Counted from the stretch's first letter, positions 25,968 through 35,561 are shown. The stretch: DNA of 58,048 nt from Collinsella sp. (GCA_018376905.1 JAHAAK010000013.1:1-58048), one strand, 5' to 3'. The notes: generated by a model not told the origin, from the letters alone. Numbers and translations are program-made.

Positions 25968-26894
25968 ATGGAAGCACAGGAAAACTCCCAGACTGAGCAG
26001 AATGTTCAGACGCCCAAGAAGCGCGAGCTGGCGCTCGTATCGCGCAGTACCTATATCAAGGAGAAGGCGCTGCAGTGGATCTTCATTGCCTGCGCGTTCT
26101 TGGCGGTCGTTACCGTCATCCTGATTTTTGTCTTTACCACGTACTCGGCGCTGCCCGTCTTTACCGACATCGGTCTGGCGGACTTCTTTAGCTTTACGTG
26201 GGCGCCCTCTGAGGGCCACTACGGCATCATGTCGCTGCTTGCCGGCTCAGGTCTGGTGACCGTCGGTGCGCTCGCCATGGGCGTGCCGCTAGGTGTGGGT
26301 ACGGCCGTATACCTGGTCGAGATCGCCGGCAAGCGCGTGCGCAAGCTCATTAGCCCTGCCGTCGACCTGCTGGCCGGCATCCCTTCTATCATCTACGGCT
26401 TTTTCGGCATGATCATCATCCGCCCGTTTATCGCACAACTGACCGGTGGTCTTGGTTTTGGTGCGCTGACGGCGTGGTTCGTGCTTGCCATCATGATCGT
26501 CCCTACCATCACCACGCTCACCATCGATGCTCTCAATTCCATTCCCATGGGCATTCGCGAGGCATCCTATGCCATGGGCGCCACCAAGTGGCAGACCATC
26601 TATAAGGTCGTGTTACCTGCCGCCAAGCTGGGTATCGTGGATGCCATCGTGCTGGGTATGGGCCGTGCCATCGGCGAGACCATGGCCGTGCTCATGGTCG
26701 TGGGTAACGCTCCGGTTATTCCCGACAGCATTGCGAGCCCCATCTCGACGCTCACGAGCCAGATCGCGCTCGACATGAGCTATTCCTCGGGCCTGCACCG
26801 CTCGGCTCTGTTCGGCATGGGCGTGGTCCTGTTTATCATCTCCGCCATGCTGGTGGGCATCGTCCGTCTGATTTCCAAGAAGAAGAGGGGGTAG
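25968..26894 (+). CDS. pstC: Phosphate ABC transporter permease PstC
   Basis: 308 residues, six membrane segments. The permease loop EASYAMGATKWQTIYKVVLPA (split by family consensus as the EAA motif) and GRAIGETMAV are characteristic. It forms the phosphate channel with PstA. The ribosome site GGGGAG precedes; ATG 25968 is preferred, though GTG 25959 is possible. Confidence 0.94.
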   Translation: MEAQENSQTEQNVQTPKKRELALVSRSTYIKEKALQWIFIACAFLAVVTVILIFVFTTYSALPVFTDIGLADFFSFTWAPSEGHYGIMSLLAGSGLVTVGALAMGVPLGVGTAVYLVEIAGKRVRKLISPAVDLLAGIPSIIYGFFGMIIIRPFIAQLTGGLGFGALTAWFVLAIMIVPTITTLTIDALNSIPMGIREASYAMGATKWQTIYKVVLPAAKLGIVDAIVLGMGRAIGETMAVLMVVGNAPVIPDSIASPISTLTSQIALDMSYSSGLHRSALFGMGVVLFIISAMLVGIVRLISKKKRG

Positions 26895-26897
26895 GCT

Positions 26898-27803
26898 ATG
26901 TCCGATTCCGTTGACACGACGGTCGATACGACCTCGTCGCGCGAGCGCATCAAGCGTGCCCTTTCCCACGGTAAGAAGGGCCGTATCAACAAGGACCTGT
27001 CAAACAAGATCATGCTCGGCGTGTTCCGCGCCGCGGCCTACATCACCACGCTTGTGCTGGTCGCTATCATCGCCTACGTGGTTGTTAATGGCTTACCGCA
27101 TATTTCGCTCGACTTTATCTTCGGTTGGCCCCAGGGTGTCAACGCCGAGGGCGGCATTTGGCCTACGATTGTCTCGACCATCTACGTGACGGCGCTCGCC
27201 ATGCTCATCTGTACGCCGGTCGCCGTGCTAGCGGCCGTCTATCTGGCCGAGTACGCCAAACAGGGCAAGGTCGTCGAGCTCATCCGTTATGCTGCCGATG
27301 CTTTGGCCTCGGTGCCCTCCATCGTTATGGGTCTCTTTGGCTACGCCTTGTTTGTCGAGGCCATGGGCCTGGGCCTTTCGATGGTCTCGGCTGCCCTGGC
27401 GCTGGCGCTTCTGATGCTGCCTATCGTCATGCGCACCACCGAGGAGGCTATTCGCGCCGTGCCGCGCTATATCCGTTGGGGCGCATATGGCTTGGGCGCC
27501 ACTAAGTGGCAGGTCGTTTCCAAGATCGTGCTTCCTTCCGCCTTTGGCCGCATCGCCACCGGCATCGTCCTTGCCATCGGCCGTGCCATCGGCGAGACCG
27601 CGGTTGTACTTTACACCATGGGCCAGGCCATCAATCTACCTATTTCGCCGCTCGATTCCGGCCGCCCCATGACGGTCCATCTGTACCTGCTTGCCAACGA
27701 CGGCATCAACATGAACGCAGCCTACGGCACCGCGCTCTTGCTGATGGTGATCATTTTGGCCTTCAACCTGTTTGCGCGCTTCCTGTCGCGCAAGCGTCGC
27801 TAG
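26898..27803 (+). CDS. pstA: Phosphate ABC transporter permease PstA
   Basis: 301 residues, six membrane segments after a polar N-terminus of about 45 residues. EAA-loop GLGATKWQVVSKIVLPSA and GRAIGETAVVLYTMG are typical of PstA. Three bases after pstC. Confidence 0.94.
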   Translation: MSDSVDTTVDTTSSRERIKRALSHGKKGRINKDLSNKIMLGVFRAAAYITTLVLVAIIAYVVVNGLPHISLDFIFGWPQGVNAEGGIWPTIVSTIYVTALAMLICTPVAVLAAVYLAEYAKQGKVVELIRYAADALASVPSIVMGLFGYALFVEAMGLGLSMVSAALALALLMLPIVMRTTEEAIRAVPRYIRWGAYGLGATKWQVVSKIVLPSAFGRIATGIVLAIGRAIGETAVVLYTMGQAINLPISPLDSGRPMTVHLYLLANDGINMNAAYGTALLLMVIILAFNLFARFLSRKRR

Positions 27804-27815
27804 TTAAGGAGTCCC

Positions 27816-28619
<804 letters not shown>

Positions 28620-28711
28620 TCGGTGCGACTAGTCCCAAGCCGATCGGATCTGGTCCGGTGCGTATTCACTGTGCGGGCGGCATGACCGCACCCAACTGAT
28701 TGGAGTGAACC

Positions 28712-29569
28712 ATGCGTAAACTGTTTTCCCGTCAGCTCATCGAGGCCCGCCACGAGATGCTGAGCATCTACGAGGCCGTCGATCTGGCCCTCCACGATGC
28801 CGTTAAGGCCTATGTGACCGACGACCGCAAGCTCGCCACCAAGACCAAGAAGCGCACGCTTTCGATTGACGCGCGCTGCGCTAACTTGGAGGCCGTGTGC
28901 TACAACCTGATCGCCACGCAGTCACCGGTCGCCTCCGACTTCCGCCTGCTTCAGACGATCATCTACGTCGACTTTAACCTGCAGCGCATGACCGATAAGG
29001 TCCGTCAGATCTGCCGCGCCACGCGTCATATGATCAAGGCCGACATCTCGCTGCCCAAGGAGCTTGTCGGCACGGTCGAGGCCGAGGCTGAGGCCGTCTA
29101 CCAGGTGCTGGGCTCTTCGCTTTCCGCGCTCGTCACGAATGATATGTCCATCATCTGCAACTTGGCCGTCGAGGACGAGCCAGTGCACGCCGCCTACGAG
29201 AAGTTTTTCCGCACCTTTAACCGTATGGATACGGGCGACTTTATGGACGACGACAGCAACTATGACGACCTGCGCCGCGCTATCATGGTTTCGCGTTACC
29301 TCGATCGCATCGCTTCGATTTCCATCGATGCCGCTTGCCGTCTGACCTTCCTGTTGACTGGTCAGCGCATGAATGCCGGCGATATCGCCCGCACTGATGA
29401 GGATGAGCTCGAGAGCATGCGTGTGCCTTCGGGCGAGGGTGTTATCATGAGGCCCGCCGTCGACGCGCGCTACGTTGCCAAGGTGCCCGTTAGCGAGGTC
29501 AGCGAGGGTCTTCGCTACCTGCTCGATCATCTTGAGGACGAGGACGATGGCGAGGACGACGAGGAGTAA
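28712..29569 (+). CDS. phoU: Phosphate-uptake regulator PhoU
   Basis: 285 residues, all-helical, with two PhoU repeats (about 15-105 and 120-225) carrying metal-ligand type segments (EAVCYNLIATQSPVASDFR). The C-terminal 60 residues are an extra acidic extension ending DEDDGEDDEE. PhoU links PstB to phosphate signalling. No sensor kinase or response regulator lies in the window. It ends the pgeF-pst operon. Confidence 0.9.
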   Translation: MRKLFSRQLIEARHEMLSIYEAVDLALHDAVKAYVTDDRKLATKTKKRTLSIDARCANLEAVCYNLIATQSPVASDFRLLQTIIYVDFNLQRMTDKVRQICRATRHMIKADISLPKELVGTVEAEAEAVYQVLGSSLSALVTNDMSIICNLAVEDEPVHAAYEKFFRTFNRMDTGDFMDDDSNYDDLRRAIMVSRYLDRIASISIDAACRLTFLLTGQRMNAGDIARTDEDELESMRVPSGEGVIMRPAVDARYVAKVPVSEVSEGLRYLLDHLEDEDDGEDDEE

Positions 29570-29607
29570 GTAACCCCGTTCGTCGAAAGATTGTAAATAC
29601 CTAAGTG

Positions 29608-29640
29608 AGCGCGGCCTTGCACATGCGGGGCCGCGCTCTT
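29608..29640 (+). terminator. Terminator after phoU
   Basis: AGCGCGGCC (29608-29616) pairs with GGCCGCGCT (29629-29637), followed by a short CTT tail; weak T-run. Confidence 0.65.
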
Positions 29641-29688
29641 GCGTTAGCATGGGACTACTTGTTTGGCTGTCAGCGGAGGCGATTGGCA

Positions 29689-30426
29689 ATGGATAACTAT
29701 TTGGACTTGATGCGCGCTCGCCGCGAGCAGATTCTGGAACGTTTTTATGCGGCGCTCGATCGCGCGGGCCGTCCCCACGACGCCGCGCGCCTCATTGCCG
29801 TGTCCAAGACCGTTGGTGTCGATGAGACCGTTGCCGCCATCCAGGCGGGGTATCGCCATTTTGCCGAGAATCGCCCGCAGGAGCTGGTTCGCAAGCTCAC
29901 AGGTTTGGCGGAGCATCCGGAGCTGCCCGAGGTGCGCTTCGATATGATCGGCAACCTGCAGACCAATAAGATCAATGCGGTGCTGGGCTCAGCCGAGCTG
30001 ATTCACTCGGTGGGTTCGCTGCATCTGGCGCAGGCGATCTCGAGCCGTGCTGCCCGCAAGATTGAGGCAGGCGAACTCGCCGGCCCCCAGCGTGTGCTCA
30101 TTGAGGTCAATGTGAGTGGTGAGGAGTCGAAGGGAGGCTTTTCGCCCGATGAGATTCGCGCCGCCGCGGGTGAGCTTGCGGAACTTGAGGGAATTTGCGT
30201 ACAGGGGCTTATGACTATGGCGCCCCGGGGGAATAAGGATGTGGCACGCCGCACCTTTGCGGGGCTTCGTGAGCTGAGGGATGAGCTGGAGGCGGCGCAT
30301 CCCGATTTGAACCTGCCTGAGCTTTCCTGCGGCATGAGCGAAGACTTTGAGCCTGCCCTTGAGGAGGGCTCTACGCTCGTTCGCCTGGGCAGGGTAGTAT
30401 TTAGCCCGGAGTTTGCAGTAAAATAA
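29689..30426 (+). CDS. yggS: PLP-binding protein YggS/YlmE (COG0325)
   Basis: 245 residues. The PLP-lysine segment LIAVSKTVG, the NRPQEL block, HSVGS, EVNVSGEESKGG and GLMTMAP are standard for PLP homeostasis proteins. It binds pyridoxal phosphate but has no known enzymatic activity; it maintains B6 and amino-acid balance. ATG 29689 is preceded by a weak GGAGGCG site. In Gram-positives this gene sits with sepF, yggT and divIVA, as here. Confidence 0.92.
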   Translation: MDNYLDLMRARREQILERFYAALDRAGRPHDAARLIAVSKTVGVDETVAAIQAGYRHFAENRPQELVRKLTGLAEHPELPEVRFDMIGNLQTNKINAVLGSAELIHSVGSLHLAQAISSRAARKIEAGELAGPQRVLIEVNVSGEESKGGFSPDEIRAAAGELAELEGICVQGLMTMAPRGNKDVARRTFAGLRELRDELEAAHPDLNLPELSCGMSEDFEPALEEGSTLVRLGRVVFSPEFAVK

Positions 30427-30486
30427 GGCTCTGAAGTGCGCACTGATTATCGGGGCGCCTGCACTAAACCGCGAGAGGACACAACC

Positions 30487-31209
30487 ATGGGCTTCCTTGA
30501 CGAGATTAAAAATAAGATGCACCTGGGCGGCCAGCAGGGTTACGACCAGGGTTATGGCCAGGACGACGACTACGGCTACGATGATGGCTATGACGATGGC
30601 TATCAGGGCAACGGCTACAGCGGTGCTTCGGGCGAGGGCTTCTACACCCAAGACGAGCCGAGCAACGGCCTGCTTGGTCAGACGCGCCGTGGTGAAGCTG
30701 AGTCGGTTGCCGTGTATACACGCTCCGGGCAGCTGGTCGGCGATGACTCCCGCCATGCCACGACGTATAACCCGCCTTCGCGCTCGCAGGACAGTGTTGC
30801 GAGCGGTTATCGTCCTGGTGCCTATGACACGCCGTCGAGCTACGCCGAGAACACCCGCGCCCGTGCCGCCGCTGCGCCTGCGCCTGCACCGAGCGATGCC
30901 TCGGCCTATGCGAGCAATATCATCAACGCCACACCGCAGCTGCCGGCCTATGTCCTGCGCCCCGAGAGCTATGACGACGTGGAGACCGTGGTGCGCCGCG
31001 TTCGCACCAAGCAGCCTGTCGCACTGATTTTTGTGGGCGTACGCACCGAAGTTGCCAAGCGCGTCTTGGACTTCTCTTACGGCTTTGCCTGCGGTCTGGG
31101 TGCCACGGTCAAGGAGGTGGGCGACCGCGTGTTCATGGTGCTGCCCGCCGGTTGCGAGGTCAAAGATTCCGATCTCAAGAAGCTTCGTGCCGACGGCTAC
31201 CTTAAGTAA
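30487..31209 (+). CDS. sepF: FtsZ membrane anchor SepF
   Basis: 240 residues. The N-terminal MGFLDEIKNKM is an amphipathic membrane-targeting helix. Residues 15-50 are a Tyr/Asp/Gly low-complexity tract built on the repeat DDGY, followed by a disordered linker to about 155. The C-terminal SepF domain (about 156-240) begins VLRPESYDDVETVV and includes the FSYGFACGLGA ring-forming region. SepF binds the C-terminal peptide of FtsZ and tethers it to the membrane. The Tyr/Asp repeat is also visible as an imperfect DNA repeat (30571-30605). Confidence 0.94.
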   Translation: MGFLDEIKNKMHLGGQQGYDQGYGQDDDYGYDDGYDDGYQGNGYSGASGEGFYTQDEPSNGLLGQTRRGEAESVAVYTRSGQLVGDDSRHATTYNPPSRSQDSVASGYRPGAYDTPSSYAENTRARAAAAPAPAPSDASAYASNIINATPQLPAYVLRPESYDDVETVVRRVRTKQPVALIFVGVRTEVAKRVLDFSYGFACGLGATVKEVGDRVFMVLPAGCEVKDSDLKKLRADGYLK

Positions 31210-31230
31210 AGACAAGACGAGGAGATTCCC

Positions 31231-31512
31231 ATCAACATCTACACTATCGTCCAGCTGGTCAATACGCTGTTCAACTTCTATTCCACGCTCATTGTCGTCT
31301 ACTGCTTTATGACGTGGATTCCCATGAAGCAGGGTGGTTTGCTTCAGGATATTGCCGCGGTGCTTGATAGCGTGTGCGGTCCGTGGCTCAACCTGTTCCG
31401 TCGTTTCATCCCGCCGATGGGCGGTATCGATTTTTCGCCGGTCGTTGCGATTATTGCGTTGCAGTTGGTGCAGAGGCTGGTTCTGCAGCTTCTTATAGGT
31501 ATACTCGTGTAG
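31231..31512 (+). CDS. yggT: YggT-family membrane protein with apparent non-AUG start
   Basis: The reading frame from 31231 gives about 93 residues with two membrane helices and the YggT block PWLNLFRRFIPPMGGIDFSP. Homologues begin with the segment encoded at 31231 (NIYTIVQLVNTLFNFY follows), so the full protein needs a start here. Yet no ATG, GTG or TTG exists between the in-frame sepF stop (31207-31209) and ATG 31309. GAGGAG at 31219-31224 is spaced six bases from ATC 31231, which is therefore the probable start codon; ATT 31225 touches the site. Starting at ATG 31309 would remove most of the first helix. The role is unclear; it is a regular neighbour of sepF and divIVA. Confidence 0.75.
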   Translation: MNIYTIVQLVNTLFNFYSTLIVVYCFMTWIPMKQGGLLQDIAAVLDSVCGPWLNLFRRFIPPMGGIDFSPVVAIIALQLVQRLVLQLLIGILV

Positions 31513-31573
31513 AACTGTCTTAGTAACTTACGTCGGGCGTGTAGCGCCGAGGCGATGAAAAAGGAGACTTGTT

Positions 31574-32248
31574 ATGGCTATTACCCCTGCAGACATCCAG
31601 GCTCAGACTTTCTCTGAGGCCAAGCGTGGCTACGATCCTGCTGAGGTCGACGTCTTCTTGGAGACGCTGTCCTCTGAGGTTGACGCTATGCTCGCTAAGA
31701 TCGTCGACCTTAAGGGTCGTCTGACTGCTACCGAGCAGCAGCTTGCCGATGCGCAGGCTCAGCTTGCCCAGGCTCAGGATGCCCCCGCCCAGGCCGTTCC
31801 TGCCGCCCCCGTGGCTGCTCCCGCCCCTGACTTCTCCGCTCAGGAGCGCCAGATTTCCGCTGCCCTGATCGCTGCCCAGCAGACCGCTGAGACCATCGTC
31901 AACGATGCCAATGAGAACGCTGAGCGTATTCGCAACGAGGCTGACGCCAAGGCCCGCGAGGTTATCCGCCAGGCTCTGACCGAAAAGCAGGCTGAGCTCG
32001 AGGAGATCGATCGTCTCAAGGCTTCCCGTGAGGAGTTCAAGGCCGAGTACCTCAAGCTCATCCAGCACTTCATGGACGATGCCCAGAACTCCTTCCCGGC
32101 CGACCTCATGGCCTCCACGCCGGTAGGTTCCGCCGCTTCTCCTGCGGTGACTGTTCCCGCCGAGCCGCTGCCCGTCGCTGACCCGGTTGTCCCCGTGGCC
32201 GATCCCTTCGCCCCGATCGACAACTTTGCCGCCGACGACCTGGACTAA
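31574..32248 (+). CDS. divIVA: DivIVA-family polar/septal coiled-coil protein
   Basis: 224 residues. The N-terminal ITPADIQAQTFSEAKRGYDP with AEVDVFLE is the membrane-curvature-sensing DivIVA domain; a first coiled coil (about 30-65), an Ala/Pro hinge (66-90) and a second coiled coil (90-165) follow, then a Pro/Val/Ala-rich tail. In Actinomycetota DivIVA organises polar growth or septum placement. Start ATG follows AAAAAGGAG. It ends in a strong terminator. Confidence 0.93.
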   Translation: MAITPADIQAQTFSEAKRGYDPAEVDVFLETLSSEVDAMLAKIVDLKGRLTATEQQLADAQAQLAQAQDAPAQAVPAAPVAAPAPDFSAQERQISAALIAAQQTAETIVNDANENAERIRNEADAKAREVIRQALTEKQAELEEIDRLKASREEFKAEYLKLIQHFMDDAQNSFPADLMASTPVGSAASPAVTVPAEPLPVADPVVPVADPFAPIDNFAADDLD

Positions 32249-32274
32249 CATTCGGCCTACAATTTAGTGCCTAG

Positions 32275-32304
32275 AAAGGACCCGCAGCTTGCGGGTCCTT
32301 TTTT
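32275..32304 (+). terminator. Strong intrinsic terminator after divIVA
   Basis: AAAGGACCCGC (32275-32285) pairs with GCGGGTCCTTT (32291-32301), ending in TTTTTT. Confidence 0.93.
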
Positions 32305-32414
32305 ATGACTGTGCCGGAGTGCGTAACATAAAAAACCGAGCCCTGCACATAATGGCGCAGAACTCGGCGAACGGGTGAGCGGTCAAGGGTAGGTTTTAAG
32401 GCATGTCCCAAAAC

Positions 32415-32945
32415 CTACTTGAGGAGGAAGTCGGAGAGGGGAATGGTGCGGGCCTCGCGATGCTCGGGATCGGCGATGTGGTCGGCAGGATATCCACAGA
32501 CGAGCATGTGATAGGGATAGACGCCCTTGGGCAGATTGAACTGCTCCTGTGCCACCCCAGGCTTAAAATGGCATACCCAGCACGTTCCCAGGCCCTGCTC
32601 GGTGGCCTCCATCATCATCTGATCGCAGACGATCGAAGTATCGATGGCACTCGAGTTCATCTGATCATACGGGCGCACCCAGGCATCATCGGTAACGCTG
32701 CAAATAAGGAAGATAAGCGGAGCGCCAAAGATAGACCCATCACGAGCAAACCGAGGCTGACAAGCAGCAGCCTTCTCCAGAAGCTCAGGCGTATCCAACA
32801 CCATCACACGGGTTGGATGGTTATTACAAGCAGAAGGAGCAATACGCCCAGCCTCAACAATGGCATCCACCACAGCCTGCTCCACAGCCCGATCCTCAAA
32901 AGAACGACAAGAATACCGAGCCCGAGCCAGATCCAAATAAGACAT
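32415..32945 (-). CDS. Nitroreductase-family protein
   Basis: 176 residues. YLDLARARYSCRSFEDRAV is the N-terminal FMN-phosphate binding region, and IAPSACNNHPTRVMV and GLGTCWVCHF are typical of the family; members reduce nitro compounds or quinones with NAD(P)H and FMN. The real substrate is unknown. ATG at 32945 follows GGAGGG. The first half uses T- and G-ending codons (GCT, TCT, CGG, GGG) in contrast to the C-ending codons of neighbours, and the skew continues upstream to about 33120. Confidence 0.85.
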   Translation of the reverse strand: MSYLDLARARYSCRSFEDRAVEQAVVDAIVEAGRIAPSACNNHPTRVMVLDTPELLEKAAACQPRFARDGSIFGAPLIFLICSVTDDAWVRPYDQMNSSAIDTSIVCDQMMMEATEQGLGTCWVCHFKPGVAQEQFNLPKGVYPYHMLVCGYPADHIADPEHREARTIPLSDFLLK

Positions 32946-33128
32946 ACAAGCCCTCCAACAATTAAAAATCAAACAAACCCAAAGTAACCCAAACAGTACC
33001 CAAAGCAGCAATCAGCCAAACGCTCATCGAGGGCCAAAGTGTCCGAACGGATACCAAAGGTCCCTTCAGCCAAACCCCCCATTGCGCTAAACCTATCAGC
33101 CAAAGTTCCAATGGTGGTACATAAGGGA

Positions 33129-33207
33129 GCGGGCCCGACCACAGATAACCTTTTGAACGACTCTGCTTGCAGCCGGAGTGAAAAAGGTTATCTGTGGTCG
33201 GGCCCGC
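33129..33207. repeat. Long perfect inverted repeat (26-bp arms)
   Basis: Arms 33129-33154 and 33182-33207 are perfectly complementary; they begin GCGGGCCCGACCACAGATAA. The 27-base loop has a small ACTC/GAGT pairing. It sits between the starts/stops of the nitroreductase and the DUF47 gene. The 32946-33128 stretch beside it holds no gene and is strongly A/C-rich on the plus strand. Confidence 0.85.
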
Positions 33208-33231
33208 GACCGCCGGGACATGTACCCCCAA

Positions 33232-33855
33232 TTAACTGTTCTTCATGACAATCGAATCCACAACATCGGCCACATTCTCGCAGCAGTCGGCGCAGTACTC
33301 CAGGAAGGCGTAGACGTCACGCCAAGCGATGACCTCGAGCGGATCCTTGCCGTTAACGTGCAGGTTGCGCATGGCGTTGATGTAGAGCTCGTCGGCCTCG
33401 GACTCGATGGTGTTGATCTGGATGACCAGCTCGCGCAGCGTTTTGGACTTGCGGTAGTTGGGAAGCTCGACCATCAGGTCTTTCATGGCGCGGCAGGCGT
33501 CAGTCACCTTGTGGGCGATGACGATGGCGTCGGGATGGATGCTCTGAATGTTGGTGAAGTAGACGCGCTGCACGACGCCCTCAATACGGTCGAGCACGGT
33601 GTCGAGCGCGCAGCTCATCAGATCCAGATCCTCGCGCTCGAGCGGGGTGATAAAGGCGGTGAGCAGGGCGTCTTCGAGCTCGTGGTGCTTCTTGTCTGCC
33701 GCATGCTCAATCGCATGCATCTTATTGAGCATGTCGTGAATCTGCGCGGGATCGAAGTTCTCAAAAATCTTGGTGAGCAGCTCTGCGGCCTGGACGGCGA
33801 GGTCGGCGCAAGCGACGTAGTTGTCAAAGTAGAACGAATCGGGTTTCTTTGCCAT
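33232..33855 (-). CDS. DUF47 (PhoU-like) phosphate transport accessory protein
   Basis: 207 residues, all-helical, TIGR00153/DUF47 family (IHDMLNKMHAIEHAADKKHH, then INTIESEADELY near the C-terminus). Such proteins are encoded beside PiT transporters and are thought to regulate them much as PhoU does Pst. The ATG at 33855 follows GAAAGGA by six bases, and the PiT gene lies 67 bases upstream in the same direction, so the pair form an operon. Confidence 0.92.
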   Translation of the reverse strand: MAKKPDSFYFDNYVACADLAVQAAELLTKIFENFDPAQIHDMLNKMHAIEHAADKKHHELEDALLTAFITPLEREDLDLMSCALDTVLDRIEGVVQRVYFTNIQSIHPDAIVIAHKVTDACRAMKDLMVELPNYRKSKTLRELVIQINTIESEADELYINAMRNLHVNGKDPLEVIAWRDVYAFLEYCADCCENVADVVDSIVMKNS

Positions 33856-33922
33856 GGGTGGGTCCTTTCGAGGCGAAGACGGGTGGGCGAAGTGTTGCGG
33901 TCCGGATGGACGTTCGGTTTGA

Positions 33923-34972
33923 TTAGAGGAACATCATGAACAGCTTGGCCATGACAAAGCTGATGAGTCCGCAGGCGGGGAAGGTGAAGAACCAGGTGAA
34001 CATCATGTCCTTGACGACTCCGAAGTTGATGGCCGAGAGGCGCTTGACGGCACCGACGCCCATGATGGCGCAGGTCTTGATGTGTGTGGAGGACACGGGG
34101 ATGCCGGTAAGGGTGGCAAGCAGCAGGTTCGCGGCGCCCGCGAGGTCGGCGGAGAAGCCCTGATACTTCTCGAGCTTAACCATGCTCTGGCCGACGGACT
34201 TGATGATGCGCTCACCGCCCACGCTGGTACCGATACCCATAGTGGCCGAGCACAGCAGCATAATCCAGATGGGGATGCCGGCATCGCCGACGCTGGTCTG
34301 GCCGTTTGCGAAGGCCACGCCTAAAAAGAGCACGCCGATGAACTTCTGTCCATCCTGCGCGCCGTGCATAAAGCTCATGGCCGCAGCGCTCGCGATCTGA
34401 GCGTATTTAAAGAAGACATTGGCACGTCGCCTGTTGGCGGCGGCGAAAAGAATCGAGACGAGTTTGCACAGGACCCAGCCCATGACAAAGCCCAGGCCGA
34501 TGGAGAGCGCCAGGCCGTAGATGACCTTCATCCACTCGTGGACGTTGACGCTGCTCGCGCCGCCGAGGGCGATAGCGGCACCGGTCAGGCCGGCGATAAG
34601 GCTGTGGCTTTGCGAGGTGGGGATGCCAAAACGCGACGCTGTGGCGCCGTAGACGACGATGGAGAACAGGGCCGCGCACAGGCAGGCGAGCGCCATGGTG
34701 CTGTTTCCGCCAAAGTCGACGATATGCGAGATGGTATTGGCGACGCTCGCATTAAAGTGCGTCATGATGAGCACACCGAGGAAGTTGAATGCGGCGCTCA
34801 TGAGAATGGCGGCGCGGGCGGGCATGCAACGCGTAGTGACGCAGGTCGCGATGGCGTTGGGCGCGTCGGTCCATCCATTGACGAAGATGGCGCCGAGCGC
34901 GAGGATCACGGTGACGGCAAGGACTGGGTTCGACACAATTTGGCCGAGGAAGGTTGAGAACGTTACGTCCAT
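33923..34972 (-). CDS. pit: Low-affinity inorganic phosphate transporter, PiT family
   Basis: 349 residues, about ten membrane segments in two inverted repeats. The repeat signatures GWTDAPNAIATCV (about 33-45) and FMHGAQDGQKF (about 198-208) carry the conserved Asp and Asn/Gln of PiT proteins. It moves phosphate with a cation (H+ or Na+). It is transcribed with the DUF47 gene. Together with pstSCAB-phoU this gives two phosphate systems within 10 kb. Confidence 0.93.
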   Translation of the reverse strand: MDVTFSTFLGQIVSNPVLAVTVILALGAIFVNGWTDAPNAIATCVTTRCMPARAAILMSAAFNFLGVLIMTHFNASVANTISHIVDFGGNSTMALACLCAALFSIVVYGATASRFGIPTSQSHSLIAGLTGAAIALGGASSVNVHEWMKVIYGLALSIGLGFVMGWVLCKLVSILFAAANRRRANVFFKYAQIASAAAMSFMHGAQDGQKFIGVLFLGVAFANGQTSVGDAGIPIWIMLLCSATMGIGTSVGGERIIKSVGQSMVKLEKYQGFSADLAGAANLLLATLTGIPVSSTHIKTCAIMGVGAVKRLSAINFGVVKDMMFTWFFTFPACGLISFVMAKLFMMFL

Positions 34973-35081
34973 ATATGGGCTTTCTCGAAGTTTGCAGGCA
35001 CGTTACAAAAACATGATAAATCGTATCACCTCCTGCGGGTTTCTTTACCGAGTTCTGATGGGAGAAGTGAATTTTTTGGCA

Positions 35082-35132
35082 CTAATATTGAATATTAGCC
35101 CTGTTGACCGCGGGTGTTCTTTTTGCTAACAC
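35082..35132 (+). promoter_or_regulatory. Palindromic operator and promoter in the pit/35223 divergent region
   Basis: CTAATATT (35082-35089) and AATATTAG (35091-35098) form a perfect palindrome around one base. Just downstream, TTGACC (35104-35109) and TAACAC (35127-35132) are 17 bases apart and point to the right. The site could control the rightward gene, the leftward PiT operon, or both. Confidence 0.55.
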
Positions 35133-35222
35133 ACCATGAGGACACGTGTGCGTGCCCCAACATCCCAAAACCACAGTCTGTTCGCTTTACAATATGCAAA
35201 CATGCGTTCGATAATAGGAGGC

Positions 35223-35561
35223 ATGGAATATCGACAGACAGATGGCAAAACTCGGCGCGTGCACAAGCAGTATGTGGACGTCGTGGCTCGCATCCTCGCG
35301 GGCGGACAGGTCGTGCCGGTCACCGTCTGCTGGGTCGACGGTCGTTGCTTTACGATTGACGAAATTATCTCGACCACCGGGTTTGGCCTGATGGTCCACG
35401 GCATCCGTACGGCAACCTATAAGGTGCGTTTTGGCGGGCACGCGACCGAGTTGTATCTGGAGGACCAGACGCGCGAGCGGGCGGACGGCTCGCAGGCACA
35501 CGTGATGCGTTGGTGGGTCTGGGCCTTTGATCGCACGCTCGAGGGCGAGCGCCGTAGGTAA
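35223..35561 (+). CDS. Small conserved-looking protein of unknown function
   Basis: 112 residues if started at ATG 35223. I do not recognise the family. It is basic at both ends (KTRRVHKQYV; EGERRR) with a beta-rich middle (VVPVTVCWVDGRCF, YKVRFGGHATELYLEDQ) and no membrane segment. The start is unclear: AGGAGG ends only one base before ATG 35223, which is too close; ATG 35202 lies nine bases after a TACAAT (35188-35193) and could be leaderless; ATG 35136 is also in frame. A divergent operator-like palindrome lies upstream. Confidence 0.65.
   Translation: MEYRQTDGKTRRVHKQYVDVVARILAGGQVVPVTVCWVDGRCFTIDEIISTTGFGLMVHGIRTATYKVRFGGHATELYLEDQTRERADGSQAHVMRWWVWAFDRTLEGERRR

Noticed and set aside
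31309..31512. YggT starting at ATG 31309
   Set aside because: It has no ribosome site and would delete most of the first membrane helix; the region upstream encodes conserved YggT sequence.
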